Positions 21,263-33,500 of a DNA stretch of 64,000 nt are shown here, one piece after another (the first letter of the stretch is position 1; every line of letters begins with the position of its first letter). Origin of the DNA: Nematostella vectensis (taxonomy: Eukaryota; Cnidaria; Anthozoa; Actiniaria; Edwardsiidae); NCBI RefSeq assembly GCF_932526225.1, contig NC_064044.1:2609001-2673000 (forward strand), in the 5' to 3' direction. The notes below the pieces were generated by a model that saw only the letters and a list, made by a program, of their open reading frames with translations, did no database searches and had not been told where the DNA came from. Both the position numbers and the translations under genes were made by a program.

Positions 21263-22370
21263 AAAAAAAAAAACGGTTCCCAGTTGCAAAGGATCGAACT
21301 TGGAGTGATCAGCGTGAAATGAAGAAAAAAATTGACCATACATCCAGACGACTGCTGAATCACCGTATGGCAGCTAAAGCTTTACGGCTAGGCTGGAGAT
21401 TTCGACCCCAACACCGCTATCTAGCAAACTGTGTAACACACAGGTACCGAGGCACAAGCGCATTAATAGGGAGGCAATAACCAGGTTCCTAGCCCTTAAG
21501 ACCGAAGTCTTATACGGTTACGCCACACACAGCTCGCTGTGACGTAGGGTAACAAATATTGAGGTCTATCTGGGCGTCTTTGGTCTCTTGGGAGTCCAAG
21601 ACTGACCTATAGAAGTGACGCAACCGCCAAGCACGTGCGTATGGATGCCTTTGTGTACAAGGTTTACAAACACCAACTGAGGGTCGTAACAGTAATTAGT
21701 ATTTCAAAATGGAAAAATATTCACGGAGCCCATTCCCCTAGACCCCCTATATTATTTACAAACCCTAAAAAAGTGGCGTAAAGAGTGCTCATATGGTAAT
21801 GCGATTGGTGCTTCTGGAAGAACGTGCCTAAGGCAGAGCATCTCACTACAGTAGAATTTCAATGAAGTAATACGCTTTTTTAGCCATTTTTGTTCTGGGG
21901 AGTGCCTTTATTTTCGGTCGCCTTAACGGAAGAGGGTCACCATTCTTGCGCTTTAGATTGGGGGAGGGTAGGAATGTCTGAATCGGGAAAAAATTCAGCA
22001 GCACCCCCAGCAGCAGCACCCCCCTCCCGATGAATAATAACCCTAAAGAGTATTTTGCCGGTTTATGAAAATCACTTTAATTTGGAGAATATTCCTGCCC
22101 TATAAGAAAATGATTTGTTATTTTTGCCCTATTTATTTTCTGTATAAGTGTTTACACCACACCACAGTTTGACGATGTTAAATCGTGTACACATTCAAAA
22201 CATTTATGGATCTACCCCTAATGCACTGCGTTTCAGAAATTATAACATGACGTCATACAGGAAGTAGCATTCAACCGGAAACTGAAACAATACCGGAAAC
22301 CTTGTGATAGACTCGATTCCTGTCGTTTCTTTGAGGAGGCTGAAGCAAGTTACCGAAGCACTTGAGAAGT
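21263..22370. other. Intergenic, no gene recognised
   Basis: Unique-looking sequence with poly-C and poly-G patches (near 21720 and 21960-22025). No ORF with recognisable content. The stretch just before 22371 is the presumed promoter and 5' UTR of the Ly6-like gene; I see no convincing TATA box. Confidence 0.35.
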
Positions 22371-22511
22371 ATGATTGCATTTGCTGTTCTCTGTGGCTGC
22401 TTTTGTCTCACAATTGCAGACGAATGCAAGCCTCCAAATGGCAATAGCGGTGACAAAGATTCTGTCGTTGTTATCGTACAGAAATGGGAGACAAGGACCT
22501 CGAACTTTCAC
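22371..22511 (+). CDS. Secreted/GPI Ly6-uPAR-like protein, exon 1 (signal peptide)
   Basis: The ATG opens a 47-codon exon ending at the donor CAC|GTAAGT. Residues 1-16 (MIAFAVLCGCFCLTIA) form a signal peptide with probable cleavage before DECKPP. The exon ends in phase 0 and joins exon 2 at 23577 in frame, giving a 284-residue protein. The start was chosen because it is the ATG that gives the signal peptide. Confidence 0.75.
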
Positions 22512-23576
22512 GTAAGTACAACCGCGTAGACCTTCTATAGCGGTCTCAGGAAATGATAAGCTAATTGCAAATTTTGGTAAGAAGACTGCACAGGTATACT
22601 GAATAGGTTTTGAATCCTTGATTCTATCTATATTTCGAATACATTATGCCAGCACCATTGTTATACAATAAGCATTTTAAATCCGCATGCACGCAGGCTA
22701 TTCAAAGTTGTATAACCAGGTTTTATGGTATACTTGTAAAATGTTATACAGAAAAATTGTTTCTATGAACCGCCATTATGTATTTCACCTCAAAATGGAG
22801 CAGTTACTTTTATGGACTGCAGTCAAATGATGTTAATAGCGTTGCGCAATGGTTGATATACAAAACTAATCAAGCATGGAAATATGGCATGCAATTCCTC
22901 TGTATCTAACGTATGCTGCCTTTTTAAGTTTATACTGTACACTCTTTTTTATAAGAACGTTCAGCCTTGAGATTTCACAATTGAACATGCTAAGAACATG
23001 CCGAGGCTCAGATAGCAGAAATAAATTTCTTTTTAGTCCTGATCCTTTTGTAAATGCAGAATCAAATTGTGCTCATAGTATTATTATTATTATTGCTTAA
23101 TTGATCATATGTGTTATTCTCTTCCGAATAATTCATTGGGTATTATATCCATATTATACACTAAAATTTAAGAACATCGTTAAGAAGATATTCAGCCCTA
23201 GTCCTAAAAATAAGAACGGCCAGCCTTAACTGAAAATTATAAAAAAGACGAGTGTTAACTTCTATTATACCTAATTTATGCTGTACATCTAACTTATTCT
23301 AAATCTAACTTTATCTGCCACTGTCTTCAATTAATAGTCATGGTAGTACTTCAATCTTTAGAGAAGCTATTATATTACTATGGACCAGGAGAAGCTATTA
23401 TATTACTATGGACCAGGAGAAGCTATTATATTACTATGGACCAGGAGAAGCTATTATATTACTATGGACCAGGAGAAGCTATTATATTACTATGGACCAG
23501 GAGAAGCTATTATATTACTATGGACCAGGATATTGCATACAGTTTGTTGACTGTTGCTCCATTTCTCTTTTTACAG
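22512..23576 (+). other. Intron of the Ly6-like gene
   Basis: A GT-AG intron (GTAAGT ... CTCTTTTTACAG). It is AT-rich, with no coding exon seen between. A 28-bp tandem array lies near its 3' end. Confidence 0.7.
23361..23530. repeat. 28-bp tandem repeat (~6 units)
   Basis: Essentially perfect copies of GAGAAGCTATTATATTACTA followed by TGGACCAG. The array sits 46 bp upstream of the exon-2 acceptor of the Ly6-like gene. It keeps a frame open upstream of the exon, which falsely lengthens the ORF there. Confidence 0.95.
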
Positions 23577-24290
23577 ACGTCAGCTCCCGTGATGCTCTCG
23601 TCCAATGCTTACACCGTGCACAAGAGCGACACAGTCAACCGTGTGGGCGAGGCGAACATGCGGTTCTATGGCCAGCAGCTGTGCGCGGCCGTCACTTTGG
23701 TAACCGAGCGTGTGAAGGATGACGGGACATCGACCACTTCAACTTCTTGCAACTCGCAATGCATTTCAATAGGCGGCCGGACAACACTTAAGCAATATGA
23801 CGGCTCCGGGGGGAGAATACAATCCTCTGACCCCGTTTGCTGCTTCTGGGCACGTGACGTAGAGCTGCGAATTTATATTCCGCCACCCCCCACGACCCCC
23901 CCGCCCACGTATTCCTGCATCCAGTGCACGGGATGCGGGGATAAAGACGTCGAAGCCCGGACAGTCGATTGCCCCCCCGGTGATAAATGTTACACTTTAA
24001 AGCTACAGCGTGAAGCCAGCGCCGCGGCCACGGTGATCAAAGGGTGCTCACATATGCTTCGTTACTGGGGTTACCGACTCGACTGTGATTACGGTTGTAA
24101 GACTGACGTCAAGCTCGATAAGGATTATGGGAGAAGGTACCACAGCGTTTGCGCCTCCTGTTGCTATGGCGAAAAGTGTAATCAGAAGAGTGGAGCGCTC
24201 AAGGGGGCTGGGCCGAGAGGGCCTGGAACATGCTCAGACCTGGTTGCCATGGTGACATTAACGTATGCGATTAGTAGATGGTGTATATGA
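23577..24290 (+). CDS. Secreted/GPI Ly6-uPAR-like protein, exon 2 (three-finger domain and GPI signal)
   Basis: The exon begins after CTCTTTTTACAG and ends at TGA; it encodes residues 48-284. Residues 48-148 form a Cys-containing region I do not recognise (TSCNSQC, VCCFWARD). A Pro/Thr linker (PPPPTTPPPTY, 149-159) precedes a Ly6/uPAR three-finger domain at 161-249: CIQCTGC, CPPGDKC, KGC, CDYGC and the terminal CASCCYGEKCN, with the family's CC-x4-CN ending. The C-terminus (DLVAMVTLTYAISRWCI) is hydrophobic and ends the protein, as in a GPI-attachment signal. The product is therefore probably a GPI-anchored cell-surface protein. A candidate AATAAA is at 24856. Confidence 0.8.
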   Translation, partial: TSAPVMLSSNAYTVHKSDTVNRVGEANMRFYGQQLCAAVTLVTERVKDDGTSTTSTSCNSQCISIGGRTTLKQYDGSGGRIQSSDPVCCFWARDVELRIYIPPPPTTPPPTYSCIQCTGCGDKDVEARTVDCPPGDKCYTLKLQREASAAATVIKGCSHMLRYWGYRLDCDYGCKTDVKLDKDYGRRYHSVCASCCYGEKCNQKSGALKGAGPRGPGTCSDLVAMVTLTYAISRWCI

Positions 24291-24952
24291 TGAATGATAG
24301 ATGAAGTACTGATGGAATATATGGAAGTCAGTTTTAAAAAGCTTAAAGAGTTCCGTAAATGATAGGTTGAAAATTTTTCACCGTTCTTACACTAAAATCA
24401 TCCTTGACTATATTAAAAAAGGCTTGATTTAAAAAAGGCTTGATTTTATTCGCTGACTCAGGTGTTGTATGAGTTTTGTCAGCAAACAAGGAGAACGCCC
24501 TGCAAGAGATGGCATGTCTCTATTACCAAGAAACGACACGGAATATTCATATTCAATGCCCTGTGTAACTGTTTATCAGACATACATAGTTATTTTATCG
24601 TCGTCGGCGATGGATTACTAACTTGACTTGTCCAAAATACCCTAAACACTTTCTATCGGTTCATGGTTAGGTTAATTGGCTGGTCATTCTTCCCTTTCTA
24701 TGGAATTTGGCAAGTTTTGCTGGCAACATCTGATAAGTAACTTGTAGCTTTGTGAACAGGAGTTCCTATTTGAATGTTATGTTTCGATTCGCTTGTTTTA
24801 GTAACTGATCTTGGGCATGAGAATTCCTCGAATCTTCTCGCTTGTATATTGCTTTAATAAATGTATTTTGGACGACTTAAGTCAGAACTGCAGGGTTCCC
24901 AAACCTGGCTTTGTCAACATAATAGTAGCGCGAACATTTTTGGCGCGGCGCC
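24291..24952. other. 3' flank of the Ly6-like gene
   Basis: Presumed 3' UTR and intergenic sequence. It holds a small direct repeat (AAAAAGGCTTGATTT twice at 24416-24446) and an AATAAA at 24856. No further gene is seen. Confidence 0.4.
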
Positions 24953-25267
24953 AGGCCCGTAGCCGGGATTTTGAGCGGGCTGGTTCGTTTTTCCATTTCA
25001 GCGGACCAAATTTCCCCCTCACCTCGCCTTATTACATTAGGCAATCAATACTTCAAATCAATTCAATATTGTATTTAAAATATTATTAATAGGGTGCTTT
25101 TTAACATATAGCGATAATAACAAAGATAATTATTCTAAAAAGATTTTCCTAGTCATTTGAAAGACATTTATTCGCACATATCCAGTCAAACGCTATAATT
25201 TTTTGTCTCACCTTCGGGCCGGGTGGGGGGGGGGGGTTCGTCCGAGCCCCCCCCTGGCTACGGGCCT
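24953..25267. mobile_element. Non-autonomous DNA transposon (MITE-like), copy B
   Basis: A 315-bp block with inverted ends AGGCCCGTAGCCGGG and, on the other strand, AGGCCCGTAGCCAGGG. The ends match those of copy A at 20871-21158 (GCCCGTA core), and both carry G-runs just inside one end. No clear target duplication is visible here. No transposase ORF. Confidence 0.55.
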
Positions 25268-25394
25268 AAGCGCTCCAGCCCTTTAATAATTTTAGAACTT
25301 AAAAGTGCTATTGAAACAGCCTGATGACCTCAAAATTGCTGCCTGGGCGCTATAATATGTCACTATTCTTCCATTTTATCGGACGCTCCTGCAG

Positions 25395-25700
25395 GGGCTT
25401 TTAGGGGTTGAGGGTCCCTGCACGATTTACGATTTTCAAAAATCGGAAATCACGTTTCACGATATACTGATAAACTGACGACAAGGATCTGTACTCGGAA
25501 ATCACGATTCGCGATTTTTAAAAAGCATAGATCCCGATTAACGATTTTTAAAGAGCATAGATCACGATTTACGCTGATCAAATTACGTCATTCACAAATC
25601 ACGGCGAAGGTAGCAATCACGGTTTTTAATTTGCCCTTTTCACGATTCACGTTAAGCAAACACGGCCGTTCACGGATCACGAAAATAAGCTTTACCTGTC
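25395..25700. repeat. Interspersed ATCACGATT-type short repeat
   Basis: Irregular copies of words such as ATCACGATTYACGATTTT, AAAGAGCATAGATCACGATT and CACGGATCACG. The spacing is irregular, so this is a degenerate or nascent array just upstream of the 26-bp array, which also uses CACG and ATCAC words. Confidence 0.5.
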
Positions 25701-25943
25701 ATTATGCTCGTGAAAACCTCTGCAAATAGAACTCCTTTTTCACATCAACAACTAAAATGGCGCGAAATGTGTATTTCGGACTTCGCATGCGCGCAACATT
25801 TGACGTTATCAGGATCTTAGGACTTCTTTAGGGATATTAAACAATTTTCGTTACTTTTTGAAATTTGAAATAAGGTTTGTGGTCAAATATACGAAGTTTG
25901 AAAGAATAAAATCAGCGCATTTTAAAAAGTGCATATACAACAG

Positions 25944-27058
25944 AGTCAATGATGCACGTAAATTACACACGTCAATCATGCACGTGAATCACACACGTCA
26001 ATGATGCACATAAATCACACACGTCAATGATGCACGTGAATCACGGACGTCAATGATGCACGTGAATCACGCACGTCAATGATGCACGTGAATCACACAC
26101 ATCAATGATGCACATAAATCACGCACGTCAATGATGCACGTGAATCACACACGTCAATGATGCACGTGAATCACACACGTCAATGATGCACATAAATCAC
26201 ACACGTCAATGATGCACGTGAATCACGGACGTCAATGATGCACGTGAATCACGCACGTCAATGATGCACGTGAATCACACACGTCAATGATGCACGTGAA
26301 TCACACACGTCAATGATGCACGTGAATCACACACATCAATGATGCACATAAATCACGCACGTCAATGATGCACGTGAATCACGCACGTCAATGATGCACG
26401 TGAATCACACCTTTTAATGATGCACGTGAATCACACACGTCAATGATGCACGTGAATCACGCACGTCAATGATGCACGTGAATCACACACGTCAATGATG
26501 CACGTGAATCACGCACGTCAATGATGCACGTGAATCACACCTTTTAATGATGCACGTGAATCACGCACGTCAATGATGCACGTGGATCACACACGTCAAT
26601 GATGCACGTGAATCACACACGTCAATGATGCACATAAATCACGCACGTGAATGATGCACGTGAATCACGCACGTCAATGATGCATGTGAATCACACACGT
26701 CAATGATGCACGTGAATCACGCACGTCAATGATGTACGTGAATCACGCACGTCAATGATGCACATAAATCACACACGTCAATGATGCACGTGAATCACAC
26801 ACGTCAATGATGCACGTGAATCACGCACGTCAATGATGCACGTGAATCACACACGTCAATGATGCACGTGAATAACACACGTCAATGATGCACGTGAATC
26901 ACACACGTCAATGATGCACGTGAATCACACACGTCAATGATGCACGTGAATCACGCACGTCAATGATGCACGTGAATCACACCTTTGAATGATGCACTTG
27001 AATCACACACGTCAATGATGCACGTGAATCACACACGTCAATGATGCACGTGAATCAT
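25944..27058. repeat. 26-bp array of E-box and CRE-half-site words upstream of UBR5 (~43 units)
   Basis: The consensus unit is ACGTCAATGATGCACGTGAA followed by TCACAC or TCACGC. Most units contain the palindromic E-box CACGTG and the CRE half-site ACGTCA. A recurring variant replaces CACGTG with CACATA, and another replaces ACGTC with CCTTTT/CCTTTG. The array ends about 390 bp upstream of the UBR5 start codon, in the probable promoter or 5' UTR region. Confidence 0.92.
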
Positions 27059-27443
27059 CTACGTAAATCTTTCACGTCGGTCACGCACATAAATTCATAA
27101 CCATATATGGCCCCCGTATATCATAAATGATTCAACGCACCATCGCAGTAAGAGTGTCCACAGCAGTTGTTTTTCGAAATGCGTTCTTAACAACCGGATA
27201 CGAGAATACACTTGTGGCGATCTTTCTGAGCGCCTGCAATGACTGCTGGGTCTCTGTAGGATCCTGCGGGCTCAAGTTACCTAATGGTCAGCTGTCTACC
27301 CCCACCGTACCATGCGTATCTTAATAGAGCGGTAAAGAAGAAAGTCAAAGTTGTGTTCTTCGCTCTTGTAAGGCTTTCTTCAAGTGTTCGCTTTAAATGA
27401 AATGCTGCTTATAGCCTTCAAATAATACAGAAGTAGCCACAGG
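27059..27443 (+). promoter_or_regulatory. Presumed UBR5 promoter/5' UTR region
   Basis: Sequence between the 26-bp array and the UBR5 initiator ATG. No TATA box is evident. A 65-codon ORF starting at 27127 has no recognisable content and is likely chance or a upstream ORF. The call rests on position only. Confidence 0.35.
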
Positions 27444-27505
27444 ATGCCAGTTATCCATGTCGCTGTTCATCCTCTACCGGGAACTATCGATGAACTCCAT
27501 GAAAG
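27444..27505 (+). CDS. UBR5: UBR5 exon 1
   Basis: The initiator ATG gives MPVIHVAVHPLPGTIDELHE, matching the vertebrate start with HFVVHPLPGT. The exon ends GAAAG|GTTAG with two bases of a codon (phase 2). Confidence 0.92.
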
Positions 27506-30500
27506 GTTAGAATAATGCGAACAAATCTATTGAAATTTGATAATGAAAAAAAAAACTAACTTTTCCATGCTTTTTATTTCACACACGCAATATCTATAAA
27601 GGAGCAGCTACTGGTATTGTTGATTCCTTTGTTGTTTGTTTTAGGCTCAAGGAAATCGCCGAGTCTAAGGGCAAAACAGGACATTTCAGGTGAGACAGAC
27701 GAGTCGTTCTAACATGCTTTCCACAACGTGTTTTTGTTACCGCCATCCTACGGCGATACGTTTCGTCTTAGTTCTCCTTTTTCCCGTACAACTTTACACC
27801 TGATCTTGTTGAATTCAGATTGTTTCTATGTTGATCCACATATATTGGTACGGGTTCTTTACTGCGCTTGGTCCCTGGATTACAAAATACTTTAGTTATA
27901 TCTATTTTTTCCACACATCAAGATATATTAGGGTAACCTATGGTTGTCTGGTTTGTAGTTGTCTTGATAATTTCGGGCATTTGTTTATGGAGAGAGGTTT
28001 CAATTTGAGACACTACTGTTTGCCTTCGTTATTCTGTGGCAGTAAAACTGAGCAAAAGAAAATATTTGTATTCTTATTGTCTGGCCCCTAAAATACAGGA
28101 AAACCCTTATCTTCTATTAAAATCTATAGGGAATGCCTTGAAACCTTTTTAGAGACCCTATGCCAAGTTTAAACATTGTATGATTATCTGTGAGCAGTAT
28201 TCAATACAAATGCATGTAAATGGCACAAGTTGATTGTTTCATCTTCATTGACATACAATAGCATTTAATATGGCTTGTGGATGATATGATGTTTGAACTT
28301 AACCTTAGTTGTCAAAGCTTTCTTAGGATCGTCACAGCTAGTCAACTTCTTTCAGAATTTAGACTTGTTAATTCCATATGGATTGAAACCTCCTGTAAAA
28401 AAAAAAACAGACAAACATACAGTAATCAAAACAAATAACGTTTGTTTTATACTACAAACTGCCTCAACGCTGGAATCCCCATTTTTCAGGAAGATCAAAT
28501 AACAGCACATACTGTAAGCCTGATACACATTTGCTATTCATTAAACTATTAAATAGCCCCTCCCCCAAATAAGCCCCCCTACCTTCCCCAGTGTAAAATG
28601 ACTATCATGCATTTAGTCCTAACAAAGCACAGGAGCTCATAGACTGGACAAGAAAGAGACAAATATTTTGTGGATGAAAGTTTATTGAACAAAGCTAGTT
28701 AAAGATGTAATAATGATACAGAGAAAAGAAACTCTTGTAGTAGTATAAAAAAGATATTTAATGAAAAAGAACATTCTTCGGCCTTGTGTGCGAAATTTGC
28801 CCTTTTAAATAAGCACCTCCTTTAAAAAAGCGCCTCCCTTGAATAAGCCCCTTACCTGAGAGTAGAAACATTTATTAAGCACTGAGGCACTCATTCAAAT
28901 AGGGTGATGGCATTACTTACAGTACCTGTTTGTCACCTCTGTCAGCCTCTATTTTTTGTCGTCCCAGTAAAGTACAAGGAGTGGGAAAGCATTCCTCTCC
29001 ATCAGTTGATTTACAGAAGTTTTTGGGATAATTAAAAAAAAATAATTTATGCACTTGGAGCCTACTAAATTCTGCCAGATAGCTCTCTTCATATATGAAC
29101 TGTTTATCTATGTATCCGCAGCCCCACGGTGGTGCAGCTACTTAAAGATTGCACCATCAAACAAAGTGTCATCGGCCCCCAGCATGTGGCTTTCCTCTTA
29201 GAGGTATGAAATAGGGGACTTGCTATGGTATACCGGATGAGTTTGTTAGGAGTAGGGGACCTAATTAAGTACTATCTATTGAACCTTAGATAGTTAGTAG
29301 TGAAAAACGTGCTTGGTCACATGTCGATTGTGCATTGCACGTGCTTATTATCAGAATTATAAAAATTTATTTGTACTGTATTAAAAGTCAATTATTTAAA
29401 GCTAGTATGTAAGTGGATTTATACTAAAACAATTAGACTTCTCATTCTAGTTTTCTATGAGTTAAATAGCTACGTGCCTTGTTGACTATCTATTGACTGT
29501 TAGAAAACTTAAACTTGTAGTCTTATTGTTAATTAATATAAATCCACTATCACGAATCTCGCAATTTGATTGGCTCCCGTACTCACTATCTATTGAGCCA
29601 TAGATAGTGAGTAGCGAAAAAGTGGCAAAATAAATTTTGCCTTACCCCTGGTGTGGTCAAAGCAATTCCAAATTCTATAAGCACTAAACACAAACACATT
29701 TTCAGTTTTCGTGTATTTCAGTACTTAAGACCCCTCCATTGGGCGCATCCCTTTGCTGACCTCATGTCCAGCTGTAATTAGTACACAGTACAGACTGAAT
29801 TTGTTTTACCATTCTGCGTGTGGATTCGGCGTGGATTCTATGTGGATTTTGCGTGGATTCACAAGTCTCGATCTCCCGTTGATGGTGTAAATACCCACAA
29901 ATCAATTAAACACAAGCGCAACTTTGGTGAACTTATGATACACTGAAATTTATGGGTTGCAGTTGGGTTTTTCGATTCCCCCAATAATAGAACGCCAAAT
30001 ACAGTTCATAATTTTAGTGGCGTGATGTTCTAAATTATCGAGTTTCTTCAAGTTCTTTTGAACTTTTCGAGCAAGTGTGAGATAACAGGTACTTTTTCTT
30101 TGAAGGTAGATGTTTTATATACTTCCTCACATACGTAGTCTAAGGAAAAATAAACCTACGACATTTAGTAACAAAGCATAGCTATTTTTCAAAACAGTGT
30201 AGTTGTAGCCGCAATTGCATGAAATACAAAGGAATTTTCACACATAAATCTTGGGAAACAGTCTTACATATTGTATCCCTCCAAACATATAGAAACTTAA
30301 GGGAAACACAAATCAGGGACAACTCCACAAATACATGTTTCCTAGATAAAGTTATAAATCTCCAGCGACTTGTTTGAAAATAAAAATTCTACCTGACTTC
30401 ATGGTGCGCGCTGATCATTGCAACAAAGATCGAACGTAATGTCAACAGTAAACAAACTTCAAAACCAATTTTTGTTGTTGTAAAGCACTCAGTCTTTCTT

Positions 30501-33500
30501 CTAGATTTATTAGTAGCATGTGGAAATAACTCTTTGGGTTCTGAGCAGCATAGAAAGAGTTAGAACTCAGTTTTAAAGTGTGTTTAAGTAGTGTAAACAA
30601 GCACAAGTAGATCAACAATTAGCAAAACGTTCAATATTTTCATGAAACTTGGTTCTTGAAATGTGTGACAAATTCCATTGTCTTTGTGATCAGAATTTTT
30701 GTCAAATGCGCAGTCAATACTTTTTGCAGAGTTCTCAGATTAAACGAAAACAAAATAGATCGGTAGCATCTATCGATTATTATTCTACTATTTTAATGTA
30801 CTGTGACATTTCTTTTGGTTCTAGTTTTCCAATGTTTTTATTGTTTGATCGAACCGATTCAAACTCTCAACGAAGCACAGCATTGCATTATTTGCTGGAG
30901 CATGTTACTTGTTGATTCTGAGTCATAAGTTATCAGAAGTCAGTGAAATATGAAGTTAATCGTAAGCTAAAAATCATCTACAGTCGTTTATTTACTTGCA
31001 CTAGGTTTGGCAATGTTTTGGTCATTTGAGCACTTGACAGGGTTCTTGGCAAAATGTTGTTGTTTAGTCCGAACACAGATTACACTCTTCTTTGATAATA
31101 TGTGCTTTTATGGGCAGCAAGTAAGACGATCTTTATATGTTAAAGTTAAGCGATAAAATAGCATTTGTTTAGTTCATTATTTCGGATCTTTTCCGAACTT
31201 TCGGTCAATGCTAGTTTTCTGTAAATATCTCCGAAATCTGTTGTTAGCGAGCTTTTACTTATCCAAGTAATCGAGCATTGCGTTGAGTTTCGTTATTCTA
31301 CTTACTGGTCCCACTTCAATTACTATCCACACAATAAACTGCATAACAAAGAATAATTCCACGCAGTGAGTGGACTCCACTCACTGGTTTTCCACACAGT
31401 AAAAGTGCATGGATCACACTCAGAACCCACTCAGAATCCACTCCGAATCCAAGCTGGGAAATGTTAAAATACTTTCCGTCTGTACTGTAGCAGTGGTCAT
31501 TAGTATATGATGATCCACTAGCATAAGACCCTCTCTTACCGATGGCCCCCTCCCCCCCCCCCCTCTGGATCTGAGTATTGACTAAAGACATTACTATGAT
31601 TGTAAAAGAAACTAATAGAAAAAAACTTTAAATTATATGTTTGCTTTCATTTAAGGCGAAGAGTAATTATTTTACTGTGTGTCACACTATTTGTCACAAA
31701 TGTTTTTCTAGGATGGACAGATCTGCCGCATACCTTTTATGCTAAATGCTGATAAGTTGGACTTGAGTATCAAGGATGTTCCACTGTAAGTTATCATTAT
31801 ACGGATTGCCCTCCAAATACGGAAAACGGATTGCCCTCCAAAAATCAATGTGCCATTGCAGCCAGTATTGGTTCATGGGACCAAATAAATAATTCCATAC
31901 ATTTAAAAATATATATTTACATTTATATTATTGAGTAGCAAAATACCTTTCCCCTAAAAGTAATTGAGTCTATTGATTCTACTGTATGGTAGCTTCCTTC
32001 TCTCCAGGTTATTGCTGGAGCTATTTCCAGGCTTCTTGCTACTGTTAGAAGATTAATTTTTTTGCTCTTTGTACTATTTGTTTTAGGGAGGAAGAACCCC
32101 CAAGTTCGTCTGCCCGTTCTGCTGCACATGTAGTGCTTCACTCAGGTGAATCACATACTTAAAAACCTCAAAGTGTAACAACCCATTTACAGTAGAAAAC
32201 GCCTCAATTTTTATACAGCGTCAAAGTATGGCAACCAAGTTTTATACAGCCTCAAAGTGTAACAACCCATTTTAATACAGCAAAGTGCTACAAACCATTT
32301 GAATACAGCCTCAAAGTGTAACAACCCATTTTAATACAGCCCCAAAGTGCTACAAACCATTTTGATACAGTCAAAGTATGGCAATCAATTTTAATACAGC
32401 CTCAAAGAGTGTTTTTTGTGAATCTGAAACTGCTCAACCATTCTTATTTTGTTGTCTTTGGTCAGTTGGAGGCTCACGTGGTCAGAGTGATGGCTCCTGG
32501 GTGTTGTCGTCAGGGGAGGGGCTTAGTGGATTGACAGGCCATCCAATCAGGTCAGTCTACTGTAAACAGACACACGATAGTAGGAAGCTCTAATGATACA
32601 CACCCTTATTAGCTGACACCTTCAGTTACAGGCACACTCATTAGCTGACACGTTCAGTTACAGGTACCCTCATTAGCTGACACCTTCAGTTACAGGTACA
32701 CTCATTAGCTGACACCTTCAGTTACAGGTACACTCATTAGCTGACACCTTCAGTTACAGGCACTCTCATAAGCTGACACCTTCATTTACAGGCACTCTCA
32801 TTAGCTGACACGTTCAGTTACAGGTACACTCATTAGCTGACACCTTCAGTTAAAGGCACTCTCATTAGCTGACACCTTCAGTTACAGGTACACTCATTAG
32901 CTGACACCTTCAGTTACAGGCACACTCATTAGCTGACACCTTCAGTTACAGGTACACTCATTAGCTGACACGTTCAGTTACAGGTACCCTCATTAGCTGA
33001 CACGTTCAGTTACAGGCGCTCTCATTAGCTGACACCTTCAGTTACAGGTACACTCATTAGCTGACACCTTCAGTTACAGGCACACTCATTAGCTGACACC
33101 TTCAGTTACAGGTACACTCATTAGCTGACACCTTCAGTTACAGGTACACTCATTAGCTGACACCTTCAGTTACAGGCGCTCTCATTAGCTGACACCTTCA
33201 GTTACAGGCACACTCATTAGCTGACACCTTCAGGTACAGGTACACTCATTAGCTGACACCTTCAGTTACAGGCGCTCTCATTAGCTGACACCTTCAGTTA
33301 CAGGCGCACTCATTAGCTGACACCTTCAGTTACAGGTACACTAATTAGCTGACACGTTCAGTTACAGGCACACTCATTAGCTGACACCTTCAGTTACACG
33401 CACACTCATTAGCTGACACCTTCAGTTACAGGCACACTCATTAGCTGACACCTTCAGTTACAGGTACACTCATTAGCTGACACCTTCAGTTACAGGTACA

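Larger units (their letters stand above)
29204..31711 (+). other. UBR5 intron 3, containing two inverted-repeat elements
   Basis: No coding exon is seen. It holds a small MITE-like element (29412-29548) and a ~1.75-kb inverted-repeat-bounded block (about 29770-31515). Two related segments (29255-29320 and 29575-29630) share ACTATCTATTGAGCC / ATAGATAGTGAGTAG words, each an internal inverted repeat. Confidence 0.55.

Noticed and set aside
21280-21305. tRNA-like T-arm on the minus strand (AGTTCGATCC)
   Set aside because: One stem mismatch and no cloverleaf around it.
23340-23576. N-terminal 79 codons of the ORF that contains Ly6 exon 2
   Set aside because: They read through the intronic 28-bp array and the acceptor CTCTTTTTACAG. 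A signal-peptide exon at 22371 joins in phase at 23577.
24953-25267. TTA/TAA target duplication for MITE copy B
   Set aside because: The flanks (GCGCC and AAGCG) do not match; only the shared inverted ends are supported.
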